From Desulfosporosinus fructosivorans (GTDB lineage: Bacteria; Bacillota; Desulfitobacteriia; Desulfitobacteriales; Desulfitobacteriaceae): 64,000 bases of DNA. The stretch spans positions 1-64,000 of the forward strand of contig NZ_SPQQ01000006.1 of the NCBI RefSeq assembly GCF_004766045.1, read 5' to 3'. Under the pieces are notes generated by a model that saw only the letters and a list, made by a program, of their open reading frames with translations, ran no database searches and had not been told where the DNA came from. Positions 17,570 through 26,317 of the stretch are shown here, piece by piece (within the stretch, counting starts at the first letter, position 1; each line of letters starts with the position of its first letter). Made by a program: the position numbers and the translations under genes.

Positions 17570-18295
17570 ATGGATTTTGGTGGTAGAGATAAAGCAACCT
17601 ACGTTAAAGAAACGTTTAATTCGATTGCAGGACATTATGATTTAATGAATAGCTTAATGAGTCTGGGAATGGATAAACACTGGCGACGGCTTGCAGTAAA
17701 ACGAGTTGGTGCAAAGCCCGGTATGCATATTCTTGACGTTTGCTGTGGGACAGGGCAGCTCTCCTTGGAATTGGGCAAAGTTGTTGGATCAGAGGGCAAT
17801 GTTACCGGTTTAGACTTCTCCCAAAATATGTTAGAAGTCGCTAGATATTCATTAATCCAGTCCTCAAATCCAGGTAATATTCGATTTATTCAAGGGAATG
17901 CAATGGAACTTCCGTTTCCAGATCAATCGTTTGATGGTGCAACAGTGGGTTGGGGATTACGTAATTTACCGGATTTGCGTCAGGGGATCCGAGAAATGAT
18001 CCGCACGGTTAAACCTGGGGGGAAGGTCGTATCCCTAGATATGGCTAAACCATCTTTTCCTGTGTTTAAACAAGCTTATTGGGTATATTTCGAAAAACTC
18101 GTACCTTTGATGGGTAAATTATGGGCAAAGAAGGCGAGTGCGTATCAATATTTACATGACTCTGCTCGTGAATTTCCGGCTCAGGACGAACTGGTCCGAA
18201 TCTTTACAGAGTGTGGGTTAATCGACTCACATTTCGATAATCTAGCGGGTGGAGTTGTTGCCATTGTAACTGGTACGAAACCTGTCGAGCAATAA
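17570..18295 (+). CDS. menG: Demethylmenaquinone methyltransferase
   Basis: This 241-residue SAM-dependent methyltransferase carries the UbiE/MenG signatures YDLMNSLMSLGMDKHWRR, motif I LDVCCGTGQLS and GLRNLPD, and a conserved C-terminal GGVVAIVTGTKP. It adds the last methyl group of menaquinone. Two futalosine-pathway genes (mqnA at 26318, mqnE at 56004) lie elsewhere in the window, so this enzyme would finish that route. Confidence 0.92.
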   Translation: MDFGGRDKATYVKETFNSIAGHYDLMNSLMSLGMDKHWRRLAVKRVGAKPGMHILDVCCGTGQLSLELGKVVGSEGNVTGLDFSQNMLEVARYSLIQSSNPGNIRFIQGNAMELPFPDQSFDGATVGWGLRNLPDLRQGIREMIRTVKPGGKVVSLDMAKPSFPVFKQAYWVYFEKLVPLMGKLWAKKASAYQYLHDSAREFPAQDELVRIFTECGLIDSHFDNLAGGVVAIVTGTKPVEQ

Positions 18296-18306
18296 TATAT
18301 GTTTAA

Positions 18307-18343
18307 AAAAGCATGCAAGATTATTATCTTGTATGCTTTTTAT
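18307..18343 (+). terminator. Terminator after menG
   Basis: AAAAGCATGCAAGAT pairs with ATCTTGTATGCTTTT, followed by TATT. Confidence 0.85.
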
Positions 18344-18396
18344 TATAGCTGTTTATACTATCAATGGAAAAAAAATCATCAGGAGGAGTTGACGTT

Positions 18397-18819
18397 ATGA
18401 AAGTTCGAGATATAATGACAAGTTCAGTTGATTGGGTTACTCCAGATACCACTGTGGTTAAAATTGCACAGTTGATGAAGAAAGATGATGTAGGTTCTAT
18501 ACCCATATGTCAGGATAATAACTTAATTGGTATTATTACAGATCGGGACATTGTTTTGAAAGTCGTTGCAGCTGGGGGGAATACTAATAACGTATCTTGT
18601 AAGGATATTATGAGTAAGGATATTATCTCAGTGACCGCTGATCAAGATGTACATGAGGCTGCAAATATGATGTCAAAGTATCAAATCAGAAGATTACCAG
18701 TCGTAGAAAATGGAAAATTAGTGGGTATAGTTGCCATTGGTGATTTGGCTATTGAAAAGATTCATATCAACGAAGCAGGAGATGCACTTAGTGATATATC
18801 ACAAGGTGCTCATCATTAA
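18397..18819 (+). CDS. CBS-domain pair protein
   Basis: I use ATG 18397, which has a strong AGGAGGAG site, rather than 18364; this gives 140 residues. Two CBS motifs are visible: VRDIMTSSVDWVTPDTTV...DRDIVLK and CKDIMSKDIISVTADQDV...GDLAI. Such stand-alone pairs bind adenine nucleotides; the partner is unknown. A 41-residue membrane protein gene starts 27 bases downstream. Confidence 0.9.
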   Translation: MKVRDIMTSSVDWVTPDTTVVKIAQLMKKDDVGSIPICQDNNLIGIITDRDIVLKVVAAGGNTNNVSCKDIMSKDIISVTADQDVHEAANMMSKYQIRRLPVVENGKLVGIVAIGDLAIEKIHINEAGDALSDISQGAHH

Positions 18820-18845
18820 TTTTTGAGGACGAAAGGGTGAGACAA

Positions 18846-18971
18846 ATGGGTGAAATACGTGATCGTATGGACTTAGGAACTTGGGGAGCATTTCGTACAG
18901 GGTGGTGGGTCCTGCATGTTGTAGGTATTGTCGTTGTCGGTTATATTGGTTACTGGATTGCTAGGATGTAA
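18846..18971 (+). CDS. 41-residue membrane protein
   Basis: The ORF begins at ATG 18846 after AAGGGTGAG. It has a charged, Gly/Trp-rich N-terminus, then one hydrophobic helix (WWVLHVVGIVVVGYIGYWIA). It sits between the CBS gene and a perfect bidirectional terminator, so it is probably the last gene of that transcript. Function unknown. Confidence 0.6.
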   Translation: MGEIRDRMDLGTWGAFRTGWWVLHVVGIVVVGYIGYWIARM

Positions 18972-18995
18972 TAATCTTAACAAATTACAGTATAT

Positions 18996-19043
18996 AAAAC
19001 ATATAGTAGCGTTGTGAATTTTCACAACGCTACTATATGTTTT
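18996..19043. terminator. Strong bidirectional terminator
   Basis: AAAACATATAGTAGCGTTG continues to a 20-plus bp perfect stem around GAATTTTC, ending in TTTTA. The open frame that begins inside it (19037) is therefore not the true start of the thioesterase gene. Confidence 0.9.
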
Positions 19044-19087
19044 ATGATAAAATTAGGCTAAAGTATAATTATAAGGATGTGTTCGTT

Positions 19088-19477
19088 TTGAATATGCAAC
19101 TTGGATTACGGGGTCGGGCTCAAACTACTGTAACTTCCTTTAATACGGCTAAGGCCATGGGTAGTGGCATATTAGATGTTTTCGCAACTCCCGCAATGGT
19201 GGCACTCATGGAGCAAGCTGCTGTAAATTGTCTTGAATTACCAGAAGGGCAGTCCAGTGTTGGTACCTCTCTCAATATTACGCACATTGCTGCCACTCCC
19301 TTAGGCTCTGTTGTTTCGGCAACTGCTGAACTTATTGAGATTGATCGGCGACGTTTGGTTTTTAAGGTAAGTGCATGTGATGAAGCAGGAAAGATTGGTG
19401 ACGGAAAACATGAACGTTTTATAATCGATGTTGCACCTTTTCTTGCCAAAGCTCAGAGTCGCAAACAGGTATTATAG
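19088..19477 (+). CDS. Thioesterase-family (hotdog) protein
   Basis: I choose TTG 19088, 8 bases after AAGGATG (19073-19079); ATG 19094 is the alternative. This gives about 129 residues. The sequence (QTTVTSFNTAKAMGSG, VFATPAMVALMEQAA, TSLNITHIAATPLG) matches the fluoroacetyl-CoA-thioesterase-like hotdog family, with Thr/Glu/His candidates in these motifs. It probably hydrolyses an unidentified acyl-CoA. The IMPACT gene follows after 2 bases, so they form an operon. Confidence 0.82.
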   Translation: MNMQLGLRGRAQTTVTSFNTAKAMGSGILDVFATPAMVALMEQAAVNCLELPEGQSSVGTSLNITHIAATPLGSVVSATAELIEIDRRRLVFKVSACDEAGKIGDGKHERFIIDVAPFLAKAQSRKQVL

Positions 19478-19479
19478 CA

Positions 19480-20094
19480 GTGGAAGAATTTTATACGTTA
19501 ACTCAAGAAACAACTTGGGAACAAGTGATTGACAAATCTCGCTTTATTGCGATAGCAGTTCCCCTAATGTCTCTAGGAGAAATAGAAAAAGCTATGCAAG
19601 AGATCCGTGATATTTATCCTAACGCACGACACTACGTCTATGCCTATAGATTGCACGATGGATATATAGAGAAGTCTTCAGACGATGGTGAACCGCAAGG
19701 GACTGGCGGTCGCCCTATCCTTGATCTGCTCCAACATCGAAATGTTTGGAATGTTTTATTAGTTGTTGTGAGGTATTTTGGGGGGGTACTCCTTGGGACA
19801 GGAGGATTATCTCGGGCATATGGTGGAACTGCAAGGCAAGTTATCATTGAAACTGATTTGAAGAAATTGGCTCTTTATAGTGTTTTGGCATTGCGTATAC
19901 CTTATGAATGGTTTGAGTCCCTAAAGTATCAGTTTGATCAACATAAATGGATCATTAGAAAAGAAGAATTTTCTGAAGTTGTTAAACTTCATGTCCATAT
20001 CCCTGAACAGGAGGCTGAGGGGTTTAAGAAATGGATTGATGATTTTACCGGTAAAAAAATACATTATGAGGACTTGGGGACTGTTTGGGGGTAA
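19480..20094 (+). CDS. YigZ/IMPACT-family protein
   Basis: A GTG start directly after the thioesterase stop gives 204 residues. The N-terminal UPF0029 domain is clear: KSRFIAIAVP, NARHYVYAYR, SSDDGEPQGTGGRPIL, and VVRYFGGVLLGTGGL. A C-terminal DUF1949 domain (about 130-204) follows. Bacterial members are linked to translation or ribosome rescue but the biochemical role is unsettled. Confidence 0.9.
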   Translation: MEEFYTLTQETTWEQVIDKSRFIAIAVPLMSLGEIEKAMQEIRDIYPNARHYVYAYRLHDGYIEKSSDDGEPQGTGGRPILDLLQHRNVWNVLLVVVRYFGGVLLGTGGLSRAYGGTARQVIIETDLKKLALYSVLALRIPYEWFESLKYQFDQHKWIIRKEEFSEVVKLHVHIPEQEAEGFKKWIDDFTGKKIHYEDLGTVWG

Positions 20095-20133
20095 AAATTA
20101 ATTATTGAAAAGATAGTGAAAATTTTATTTTGA

Positions 20134-20162
20134 GAAAGTGAATGTAATCACTTTCTTTTATT
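20134..20162 (+). terminator. Terminator after IMPACT gene
   Basis: GAAAGTGA pairs with TCACTTTC, then TTTTATTTT. Confidence 0.85.
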
Positions 20163-20271
20163 TTGTAAAAAGTGTATAATCATAGCCAAAGGCAGCATAT
20201 GCTATATCAAATATCAATGGTAGAAAACTAAAACAAATAAGTGAAAATTTAAACTGAAAGGGGCGGTATTT

Positions 20272-20391
20272 ATGTTAGCTTGGATTCCAGTATTAATAGT
20301 TTTTGGATTTCTCGGAGGATGCGCTATTGTCATTACAACATCAAGCTATGCACTTATTAAGGATTTTCAGGAAAGCGAGGACGGTTTTTGA
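20272..20391 (+). CDS. 39-residue membrane protein
   Basis: The ATG follows GAAAGGGGCGG. A hydrophobic N-terminal helix (WIPVLIVFGFLGGCAIVI) is followed by a short charged tail (KDFQESEDGF). It has its own terminator at 20424-20461, so it looks like an independent small gene. No family recognised. Confidence 0.55.
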   Translation: MLAWIPVLIVFGFLGGCAIVITTSSYALIKDFQESEDGF

Positions 20392-20423
20392 GGTATGATA
20401 TGTCACTCAAATTTAAAAACATG

Positions 20424-20461
20424 AAAAACACCACTTCTTTCTGGAAATAGTGGTGTTTTTT
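20424..20461 (+). terminator. Terminator after the 39-residue protein gene
   Basis: AAAAACACCACT pairs with AGTGGTGTTTTTT. From 20462 to 20670 nothing else is evident. Confidence 0.9.
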
Positions 20462-20679
20462 CTGCGTTTTAAGGTGAGAAGGTTCCGAAGGTTCCCTACT
20501 CGAAGATGCTTTGATTGAGACCTGTCATTTATGTAACGAACACAACCAGCGCTGGAATCAATAAGTTTGGAAATTACATAAGACTATTGGTTTGCATAAA
20601 CTTGATTATTTGACGAATCGATGTGAAAGAAGAAGGAGAAACAAAACTTCTGTCGAATCATAATTAAAGATTGTACAGA

Positions 20680-21654
20680 ATGAAGGGGGGAACCCGTATT
20701 CTGGCATATGAGATTACAGTTTTTTGGGGAAGCATTCCATTTATAGCTTTTTTAACGTGGCGAGCTAAACTCTGGGGGTTAAACGAAAGGACCACCTTCT
20801 TAATAACGGTCTATTTGTGCGCGGATGTTATGCTTTTACCATGGGCTCTTCGCTTAGGATGGATAAGTTGGTGGATTTGGTCCATAATAGTTCTGTTTAT
20901 CTCATTAGTATTATGGCCTAGAGTACTTATTGCCAAGTCAAAGGACAATGTATTGACTTCCCAAATTAATGTATATGCAGAAAACAAGAGCCAAGAAATA
21001 CCTGAACAAATTGAGGAGAACGTAGTTATCGCGTTTGAATCCCAAAGTGCAGTAAATCTGGAAGAAAAAATCTTCATCTTACCCATTGAAGAACCCATTG
21101 ATTTAGAATTTACAGAAATATATTCAAAGAACTTTGAACATGTGTATGCTGAATTCAAGAGTAACGAAGGAATTAGTGAACTCGTTCAACTACAGTTGAA
21201 CATCGAGACTTCGATGGAGGAGTCTATCTCCACCGAAACAGGGGCCGGAGTGCCACTGCCAGTCCCACTTGTAGAAGTGGGAGGGGCACGCTTGGATGAC
21301 CAAAATGAGGTCAACGTGGTTGATTCATTAATTCAAGTTGATGTGGAGAAAATAACCTGCATCTTATCTATCGATGAACTTATTGATTTGGGATTCCAAG
21401 AAAAACATTCACAGAACTTCGAACAGGCAGCATCCTATTTTTCCCAAGCTTTAGCTCAAGATCCCATACCCGATTTAGCGTTTTCTTTAATCATAGATTG
21501 CTATTGGCTTTGGAATAGTATGGGAGATCATGACTATGCTTTAACTCAATTGCAGATTTATATCCAAAAGCATGTCCCTTTATTTAATGCCGAGCTTCGT
21601 CTTCAGTTTGATACCTGGATGGTGAAAGAAGATCTCCAAATAGTTTTACCATAA
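20680..21654 (+). CDS. Membrane protein with TPR-like tail and an embedded repeat
   Basis: About 324 residues from ATG 20680; TTG 20671 is possible, and neither has a good ribosome site (an AAGGGGGG lies just after 20680, so the start is uncertain). Two or three hydrophobic segments lie in residues 5-85. A Glu-rich region follows, with a segment near 125-155 (KIFILPIEEPIDLEF...KNFE) that is repeated at about 222-255 (KITCILSIDELIDLGF...QNFE), then a TPR-like stretch. Between the two copies, roughly residues 166-205 are encoded by the hairpin repeat copy C (21176-21297), in frame and without a stop. Next gene: PRC-barrel protein 22 bases on. Confidence 0.65.
   Translation: MKGGTRILAYEITVFWGSIPFIAFLTWRAKLWGLNERTTFLITVYLCADVMLLPWALRLGWISWWIWSIIVLFISLVLWPRVLIAKSKDNVLTSQINVYAENKSQEIPEQIEENVVIAFESQSAVNLEEKIFILPIEEPIDLEFTEIYSKNFEHVYAEFKSNEGISELVQLQLNIETSMEESISTETGAGVPLPVPLVEVGGARLDDQNEVNVVDSLIQVDVEKITCILSIDELIDLGFQEKHSQNFEQAASYFSQALAQDPIPDLAFSLIIDCYWLWNSMGDHDYALTQLQIYIQKHVPLFNAELRLQFDTWMVKEDLQIVLP
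21176..21297 (+). mobile_element. PATE-like hairpin repeat, copy C, inside a CDS
   Basis: GTGAACTCGTTCAACT starts the copy, with GTTCAACT/AGTTGAAC, a central stem TTCGATGGAG/CTCCACCGAA, then TCCCACTT-GTAG-AAGTGGGA at 21262-21281, ending near TTGGAT. Its bases code in frame for part of the membrane/TPR protein. Confidence 0.7.
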
Positions 21655-21676
21655 TAATAGGGGGCTAGATTACAAA

Positions 21677-22495
21677 ATGACACCAACAAAGGAAATCATC
21701 GGATTGCGAATCATTAGTATTTTAGATGGAAATCAAGTGGGAGTTGTAAAAGACTTTGTTCTTAACCCGAAGGAAAAAACGTTAGACTTTTTGATTGTCG
21801 ATCAACCGACTGACATTTTTGGGGCAAAGGTTATTGCTTTTGCAGATATATTGGGGCTTGGAGAGTTCGCAATCATGATTCCTCACCCTGGAGTAATTCA
21901 AGATGTCACACAAAATATTGATGCTCAGAATTTGTTAAAGCTAGATACCCATGTTCTAGGAACTAAGGTATTAACGAAAAAGGGTCAACTCATCGGAGTA
22001 GTGACAGAAATACTCATTGATGAGGAAACCGGTCGAATTGCTACATGTCTTTTTGAATCACAGGGTGAAATGCATCAAGTAGAGATAGAACAAATCATTA
22101 CTTTGGGCAAAGAACTCTTAATTGTTGAGGGCTCCCCCGCCGTGCCAAACCAACAAATTATGAAACCTAAGATTGAAAATGAGATTCCAATGCCTGAAGA
22201 ATCGACGCTGTTAGAAGAAACAGATGCTGCCGATGAGGTAATCGAAGAGGTAAACGTTATCGAAGAAGTACAGCCTACAGAAGGAACTGTTTCCATTGTT
22301 GAAAAGGAGACAGAGTTTAACCTTTTTGAACAACGCCAACTGCAATATTTCATAGGTAAAAAGGTGAATAAAGATATAGTTCTCGATAATGCTGAAATAT
22401 TACTTGCCGGAGAACTCATTACTCCAGAAATTGTGACTTACATAACAAAGAGGACTACATTGATGGAAGTAACCTCTCATTTACAGAAAAACTAA
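21677..22495 (+). CDS. PRC-barrel domain protein
   Basis: This 272-residue soluble protein carries two PRC-barrel domains (about residues 5-80, KEIIGLRIISILDGNQVG, and 92-155, GTKVLTKKGQLIGVVTEILID), then a Glu-rich linker and a C-terminal helical domain. PRC barrels occur in photosystem H subunits, RimM and sporulation proteins. It sits between the membrane/TPR protein and a VanW protein, with short gaps (22 and 21 bases), suggesting an envelope-related operon. Function unproven. Confidence 0.8.
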   Translation: MTPTKEIIGLRIISILDGNQVGVVKDFVLNPKEKTLDFLIVDQPTDIFGAKVIAFADILGLGEFAIMIPHPGVIQDVTQNIDAQNLLKLDTHVLGTKVLTKKGQLIGVVTEILIDEETGRIATCLFESQGEMHQVEIEQIITLGKELLIVEGSPAVPNQQIMKPKIENEIPMPEESTLLEETDAADEVIEEVNVIEEVQPTEGTVSIVEKETEFNLFEQRQLQYFIGKKVNKDIVLDNAEILLAGELITPEIVTYITKRTTLMEVTSHLQKN

Positions 22496-22516
22496 GAAAA
22501 TTGAGTAAAAAAAAAC

Positions 22517-23641
22517 ATGAAAAAAACAAGGCCACTAATAGTAGCATTACTATTACAATTATTCATTACCCTTGGATTAGGGAGTGTCGTCGCATACGGT
22601 AAAACGCATGATCGTGCACCAGCAGGTTTAATTGTTTGGGGACAGGACTATTCTGGAATGAGTAGAATTCAGGTATCCTCTCAAATAAAAGATAGAATCC
22701 CGAATTCTTTACTATTTCAAGAACAAGACTATCCTTTAAAGATGGATCGTTCATATGAGGAAATCGACAAATGGTTGGATCAAGTGTTTCAGGTGCCTAC
22801 CGGTTTTTGGTTCACTGATATAATCCAGATTCTATCACTTCCCTCTAAAGTCATCCCTTCGAGTGACTTTGGACTGAATAGAGAAGATATACTTGCTCAG
22901 TTGCAAGCGTTAAGTGCAATTATTAATAAACCTATGGTTTCAGCCATGATTACGTATTCGAAGGGCCAATTAGTAAAGACCGATGGACAAGCTGGGCAAG
23001 AAGTGGATATTGAGAGAACTTGGCTGAAGATTGCAAGTGAGCATGAACAAAAACAAGTCGCACTAGTCGTAAATAATCTGCCTCCTCAGCCAGATTTAGC
23101 GGACATTTCAAGAGTAGAAGATATTATTGGAGATTACACCACGTATTTTAATTCTCTGGATGTGCCACGTACAAAAAATGTACGGTTAGCTGCTATGGCT
23201 CTAAATAATCAGCTCATTCCACCGGGTCAAATATTTTCTTTCAATGACGTTGTGGGAGAACGTACCGAGGCTTCTGGGTATTTGCCAGCATTAATTTTTG
23301 TGAATCAAACCGCAATTAAAGGTGATGGTGGAGGGATATGCCAAGATTCCAGTACCCTATATCAAGCAGTCCGCCAAGCACATTTAAGCATAGTAGAAAG
23401 GCATACTCATACCTTGCCAGTATCGTATGTATTAAAAGGCCAGGATGCGACCGTGTCTTTTGGTATACTTGATTTTCGCTTCCGCAATGATACGCAAGGA
23501 TATCTCTTGATCAGTGCTCGTACGGGTTCAAATTGGCTAAGGATACAGCTGTTTGGATTAGCGGATGAACAACATCCAGTTCTTTTAAAGCCAGCGGGTT
23601 ACCCGAGCCATCCAGAAGAGTGGAACAGAGATCCCAAATAG
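22517..23641 (+). CDS. VanW-family protein
   Basis: This 374-residue protein has an N-terminal signal-anchor (PLIVALLLQLFITLGLGSVVAYG), a central region, and a C-terminal VanW domain with GQIFSFNDVVGERT, GDGGGICQDSSTLYQAV and ERHTHTLPVSY. VanW proteins are associated with the cell wall; the activity is not established. The start has no strong ribosome site (A-rich leader), so translation may depend on the upstream gene. Confidence 0.88.
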   Translation: MKKTRPLIVALLLQLFITLGLGSVVAYGKTHDRAPAGLIVWGQDYSGMSRIQVSSQIKDRIPNSLLFQEQDYPLKMDRSYEEIDKWLDQVFQVPTGFWFTDIIQILSLPSKVIPSSDFGLNREDILAQLQALSAIINKPMVSAMITYSKGQLVKTDGQAGQEVDIERTWLKIASEHEQKQVALVVNNLPPQPDLADISRVEDIIGDYTTYFNSLDVPRTKNVRLAAMALNNQLIPPGQIFSFNDVVGERTEASGYLPALIFVNQTAIKGDGGGICQDSSTLYQAVRQAHLSIVERHTHTLPVSYVLKGQDATVSFGILDFRFRNDTQGYLLISARTGSNWLRIQLFGLADEQHPVLLKPAGYPSHPEEWNRDPK

Positions 23642-23693
23642 ATTCGTAATGCAAGTGAAAATACGGGAGACTACTTTCACTTGCATTACGAAT
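23642..23693. repeat. 19-bp perfect hairpin after VanW gene
   Basis: ATTCGTAATGCAAGTGAAA at 23642-23660 pairs exactly with 23675-23693. No T run follows. With the next hairpin it fills the gap between convergent genes. Confidence 0.6.
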
Positions 23694-23743
23694 GGAGCAA
23701 AGGGACTCTCACAATTGATTAGAAAGTTATTGGGGCGCCTGAA

Positions 23744-23788
23744 GAAGACTCCCTAAAAGGAGGCTTAACCTCTTTTTAGGGAGTCTTC
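23744..23788. terminator. Long hairpin between convergent genes
   Basis: GAAGACTCCCTAAAAGGAG pairs with CTCTTTTTAGGGAGTCTTC, one G-U pair. The tail is only CCAATTAAAG, so a terminator role is inferred from location. Confidence 0.55.
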
Positions 23789-23841
23789 CAATTAAAGTAG
23801 ATTTGATGGGTTATATTATCAAGCATGCACGTGAAACTGTA

Positions 23842-24606
23842 TTATAAATACTGATAAATGAGTTTTAGTGCAACTAATAAAGACATTGTGATAAAGATGG
23901 GTTTGACGAGTTCCGCACCTCGTTGAATGGCAAGTCTCGTTCCGACGTAGGAGCCTAAAATCATGAATAAGGCCATGGGAATACCAATGGACAAGATAAT
24001 CTTTCCATGCCAAGCAAATATAAGGAGAGAGGCGAAATTACTTGTGAAATTTAGGACTTTTGAATTCGCTGAGGCAACGACAAAATCAAAGCCAAAGAGA
24101 GCAATAAAAGAAAAAATGAGGAAAGATCCTGTGCCTGGGCCAAAAAATCCGTCATAAAAGCCCAAGGCTAGGGCAAACAGGCACCCTAAAACAATATTGC
24201 CAGAATTCAGTCCCTTGAAATTACTTTTCATGCCTAAGGTTTTATGGACCATAGTATAAATTCCAACAAATAAAATCAAGACTAAAACAGCTTTGCTTAA
24301 AAACTCGGAGTTGACTAAAAGTACGGACCAGGCACCAAGAAATGCTCCAACTAAAGTAAAAGGGATTTGCCACTTTACTAGAGAAAAATGCACTTTTCCG
24401 GAGCGGGCAAACGTTATGGAACTGTTTAGAGAGGCCATGGATGCTGCGAATTTATTAGTTCCAAGGGCAAGATGAGGGGGCACACCGACCAGCAGTAAGG
24501 CGGGTAGACTAATGAGCCCTCCGCCGCCAGCAATTGCGTCTACTACCGCAGCCAAAAAACCGAGTGTACAGATGATAAAAAGATTAAGCACAATGTTACC
24601 CCTCAC
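23842..24606 (-). CDS. TSUP (TauE/SafE) family membrane permease
   Basis: This 254-residue protein has about eight hydrophobic segments. Family marks: AAVVDAIAGGGGLISLPALL at the N-terminus and the repeated FDGFFGPGTGSFL motif in the second half. TSUP proteins move sulfite, sulfonates or related organic anions; the substrate is unknown here. It is monocistronic and convergent with the VanW gene. Confidence 0.88.
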   Translation of the reverse strand: MRGNIVLNLFIICTLGFLAAVVDAIAGGGGLISLPALLLVGVPPHLALGTNKFAASMASLNSSITFARSGKVHFSLVKWQIPFTLVGAFLGAWSVLLVNSEFLSKAVLVLILFVGIYTMVHKTLGMKSNFKGLNSGNIVLGCLFALALGFYDGFFGPGTGSFLIFSFIALFGFDFVVASANSKVLNFTSNFASLLIFAWHGKIILSIGIPMALFMILGSYVGTRLAIQRGAELVKPIFITMSLLVALKLIYQYL

Positions 24607-24804
24607 TTATAAGACTTACTAGATTAGAGTATTATACTCCCGAATAGCATTTCCGTCATCTTTCAGACACTGGGACTGGGAAATATATTAAAAATAGTGT
24701 AGGATTAAATAGAATTTGAAAATGGTGTAATGCTTCAACTAGGAAGGAGAAACCTATAAGTCAGAAGGAGAAATTTTAGGCTAACCACGGAGGTATACCG
24801 GATT

Positions 24805-25452
24805 ATGACAGAAATAAATGGTGATCAAACTTACGCTAACTTAATTTTTAAGGCCCTACAGAAAGAGTTCCCCGACGCGCACTGTGAGTTGGACTATCAC
24901 TCTCCCTTTGAACTCCTGATTGCTACAATATTATCTGCACAATGTACCGATGAAAGAGTGAACATAGTCACGGCTTCTCTTTTTAATGAAGCGAATACGC
25001 CTGAATCTATTATAGCTTTAGGTCAATTAGGGCTGGAAAACAAAATTCGCTCACTCGGTTTATTCCATAATAAAGCTAAAAATATTATAGCGGCTTGTCG
25101 TGTTCTCGTCGAAGATTTCCAAGGACAGGTACCAGAAGAACTGGATTTATTGAGACAACTTCCCGGCGTGGGACGTAAAACAGCCAATGTAGTAGTCAGT
25201 AATGCATTTGGTATTCCAGCGCTTGCTGTTGATACACATGTTTTTCGTGTTGCTCACCGGTTAGGTATTGCTAACGGTAAAACACCTGAAAAAGTTGAAC
25301 AGGAACTTATGAAGATCTTTTCTCGTGAAAATTGGACGCTAGTCCATCATCTCTTGATCTTTCAGGGAAGACGAATCTGTTTAGCTCGCAATCCGCGTTG
25401 TGAAGAATGTCCGGTCTCACACCTCTGCGTGACATATAAGGAAAAGCAGTAA
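24805..25452 (+). CDS. nth: Endonuclease III
   Basis: This 215-residue DNA glycosylase/AP lyase has the helix-hairpin-helix LPGVGRKTANVV with catalytic Lys, the catalytic Asp in AVDTHVFRVAHR, and the C-terminal 4Fe-4S loop C-X6-C-X2-C-X5-C. It repairs oxidised pyrimidines. It is followed closely by the FAH-family gene and mqnA. Confidence 0.95.
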   Translation: MTEINGDQTYANLIFKALQKEFPDAHCELDYHSPFELLIATILSAQCTDERVNIVTASLFNEANTPESIIALGQLGLENKIRSLGLFHNKAKNIIAACRVLVEDFQGQVPEELDLLRQLPGVGRKTANVVVSNAFGIPALAVDTHVFRVAHRLGIANGKTPEKVEQELMKIFSRENWTLVHHLLIFQGRRICLARNPRCEECPVSHLCVTYKEKQ

Positions 25453-25476
25453 AAAAATATAAGGAGGTTAAGCCTG

Positions 25477-26235
25477 TTGAAATACGTACGTTTTATGAAC
25501 CGCGCTAACGAGATTGGGTATGGGTTTATCCAAGAGGAAAAGATACAGGTACTTGATAAAAATTTCCTTGATCCGTCAAGTAAACCAATCAATACTTGGT
25601 TATCCTTAGATGAAGTGACTCTGTTAGCTCCGGTCCAGCCCAGCAAAGTAATTTGTGTCGGACTTAATTATGCCTTGCACATCAAAGAGATGAACCATTC
25701 CTTGCCTGAAGAGCCTGTGATATTCATGAAGCCAGCATCTTGTGTTATCGGCCCAGAAGAGGAGATTATCTATCCCAAAATCAGTCAGCGTGTAGATTAT
25801 GAAGCAGAACTTGCCGTAGTTATCGGAACAACCATCAAAGACGTTACTGAAGTAGAGGCTGCTAAGGGGATTTTCGGGTTTACGTGCGCTAACGACGTAA
25901 CTGCTAGAGATCTGCAAAAAAAAGATGGTCAATGGACCCGTGGAAAATCATTTGATACCTTTTGCCCGATCGGTCCGTGGATCGTTACCGATATTGATCC
26001 TAACGACTTAGACATTCAACTTCTGCTCAATGGTGTCATTATGCAGTCTTCCAATACCCGAAATTTCATAACCCCAGTGTCCAAACTAGTGAGCTTTATC
26101 TCTCAGGTTATGACACTTGTCCCTGGGGATGTAGTGCTGACAGGGACACCGGAAGGGGTTGGGCCGATGAAACCAGGGGACGAGGTTATAGTCCAGATTA
26201 AAACTATTGGACAATTGCGCAATACATTAAAGTGA
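25477..26235 (+). CDS. Fumarylacetoacetate hydrolase family protein
   Basis: TTG start behind AAGGAGG gives 252 residues. The FAH fold is shown by VGLNYALHIKEM, the metal ligands in YEAELAVVIG and GFTCANDVTARDLQ, and TGTPEGVGPMKPGD. Related proteins are acylpyruvases, oxaloacetate decarboxylases or homoprotocatechuate isomerase/decarboxylases; without a catabolic neighbour, acylpyruvase or oxaloacetate tautomerase/decarboxylase activity seems more likely (inference). Confidence 0.88.
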   Translation: MKYVRFMNRANEIGYGFIQEEKIQVLDKNFLDPSSKPINTWLSLDEVTLLAPVQPSKVICVGLNYALHIKEMNHSLPEEPVIFMKPASCVIGPEEEIIYPKISQRVDYEAELAVVIGTTIKDVTEVEAAKGIFGFTCANDVTARDLQKKDGQWTRGKSFDTFCPIGPWIVTDIDPNDLDIQLLLNGVIMQSSNTRNFITPVSKLVSFISQVMTLVPGDVVLTGTPEGVGPMKPGDEVIVQIKTIGQLRNTLK

Positions 26236-26317
26236 AGTTTTAGCAAGAACTCTGAGAAGCTACAAGCTTGCATCTTTATCTGAAGTAATAGAACCTACAT
26301 CGTTTGGGGGTACACGT

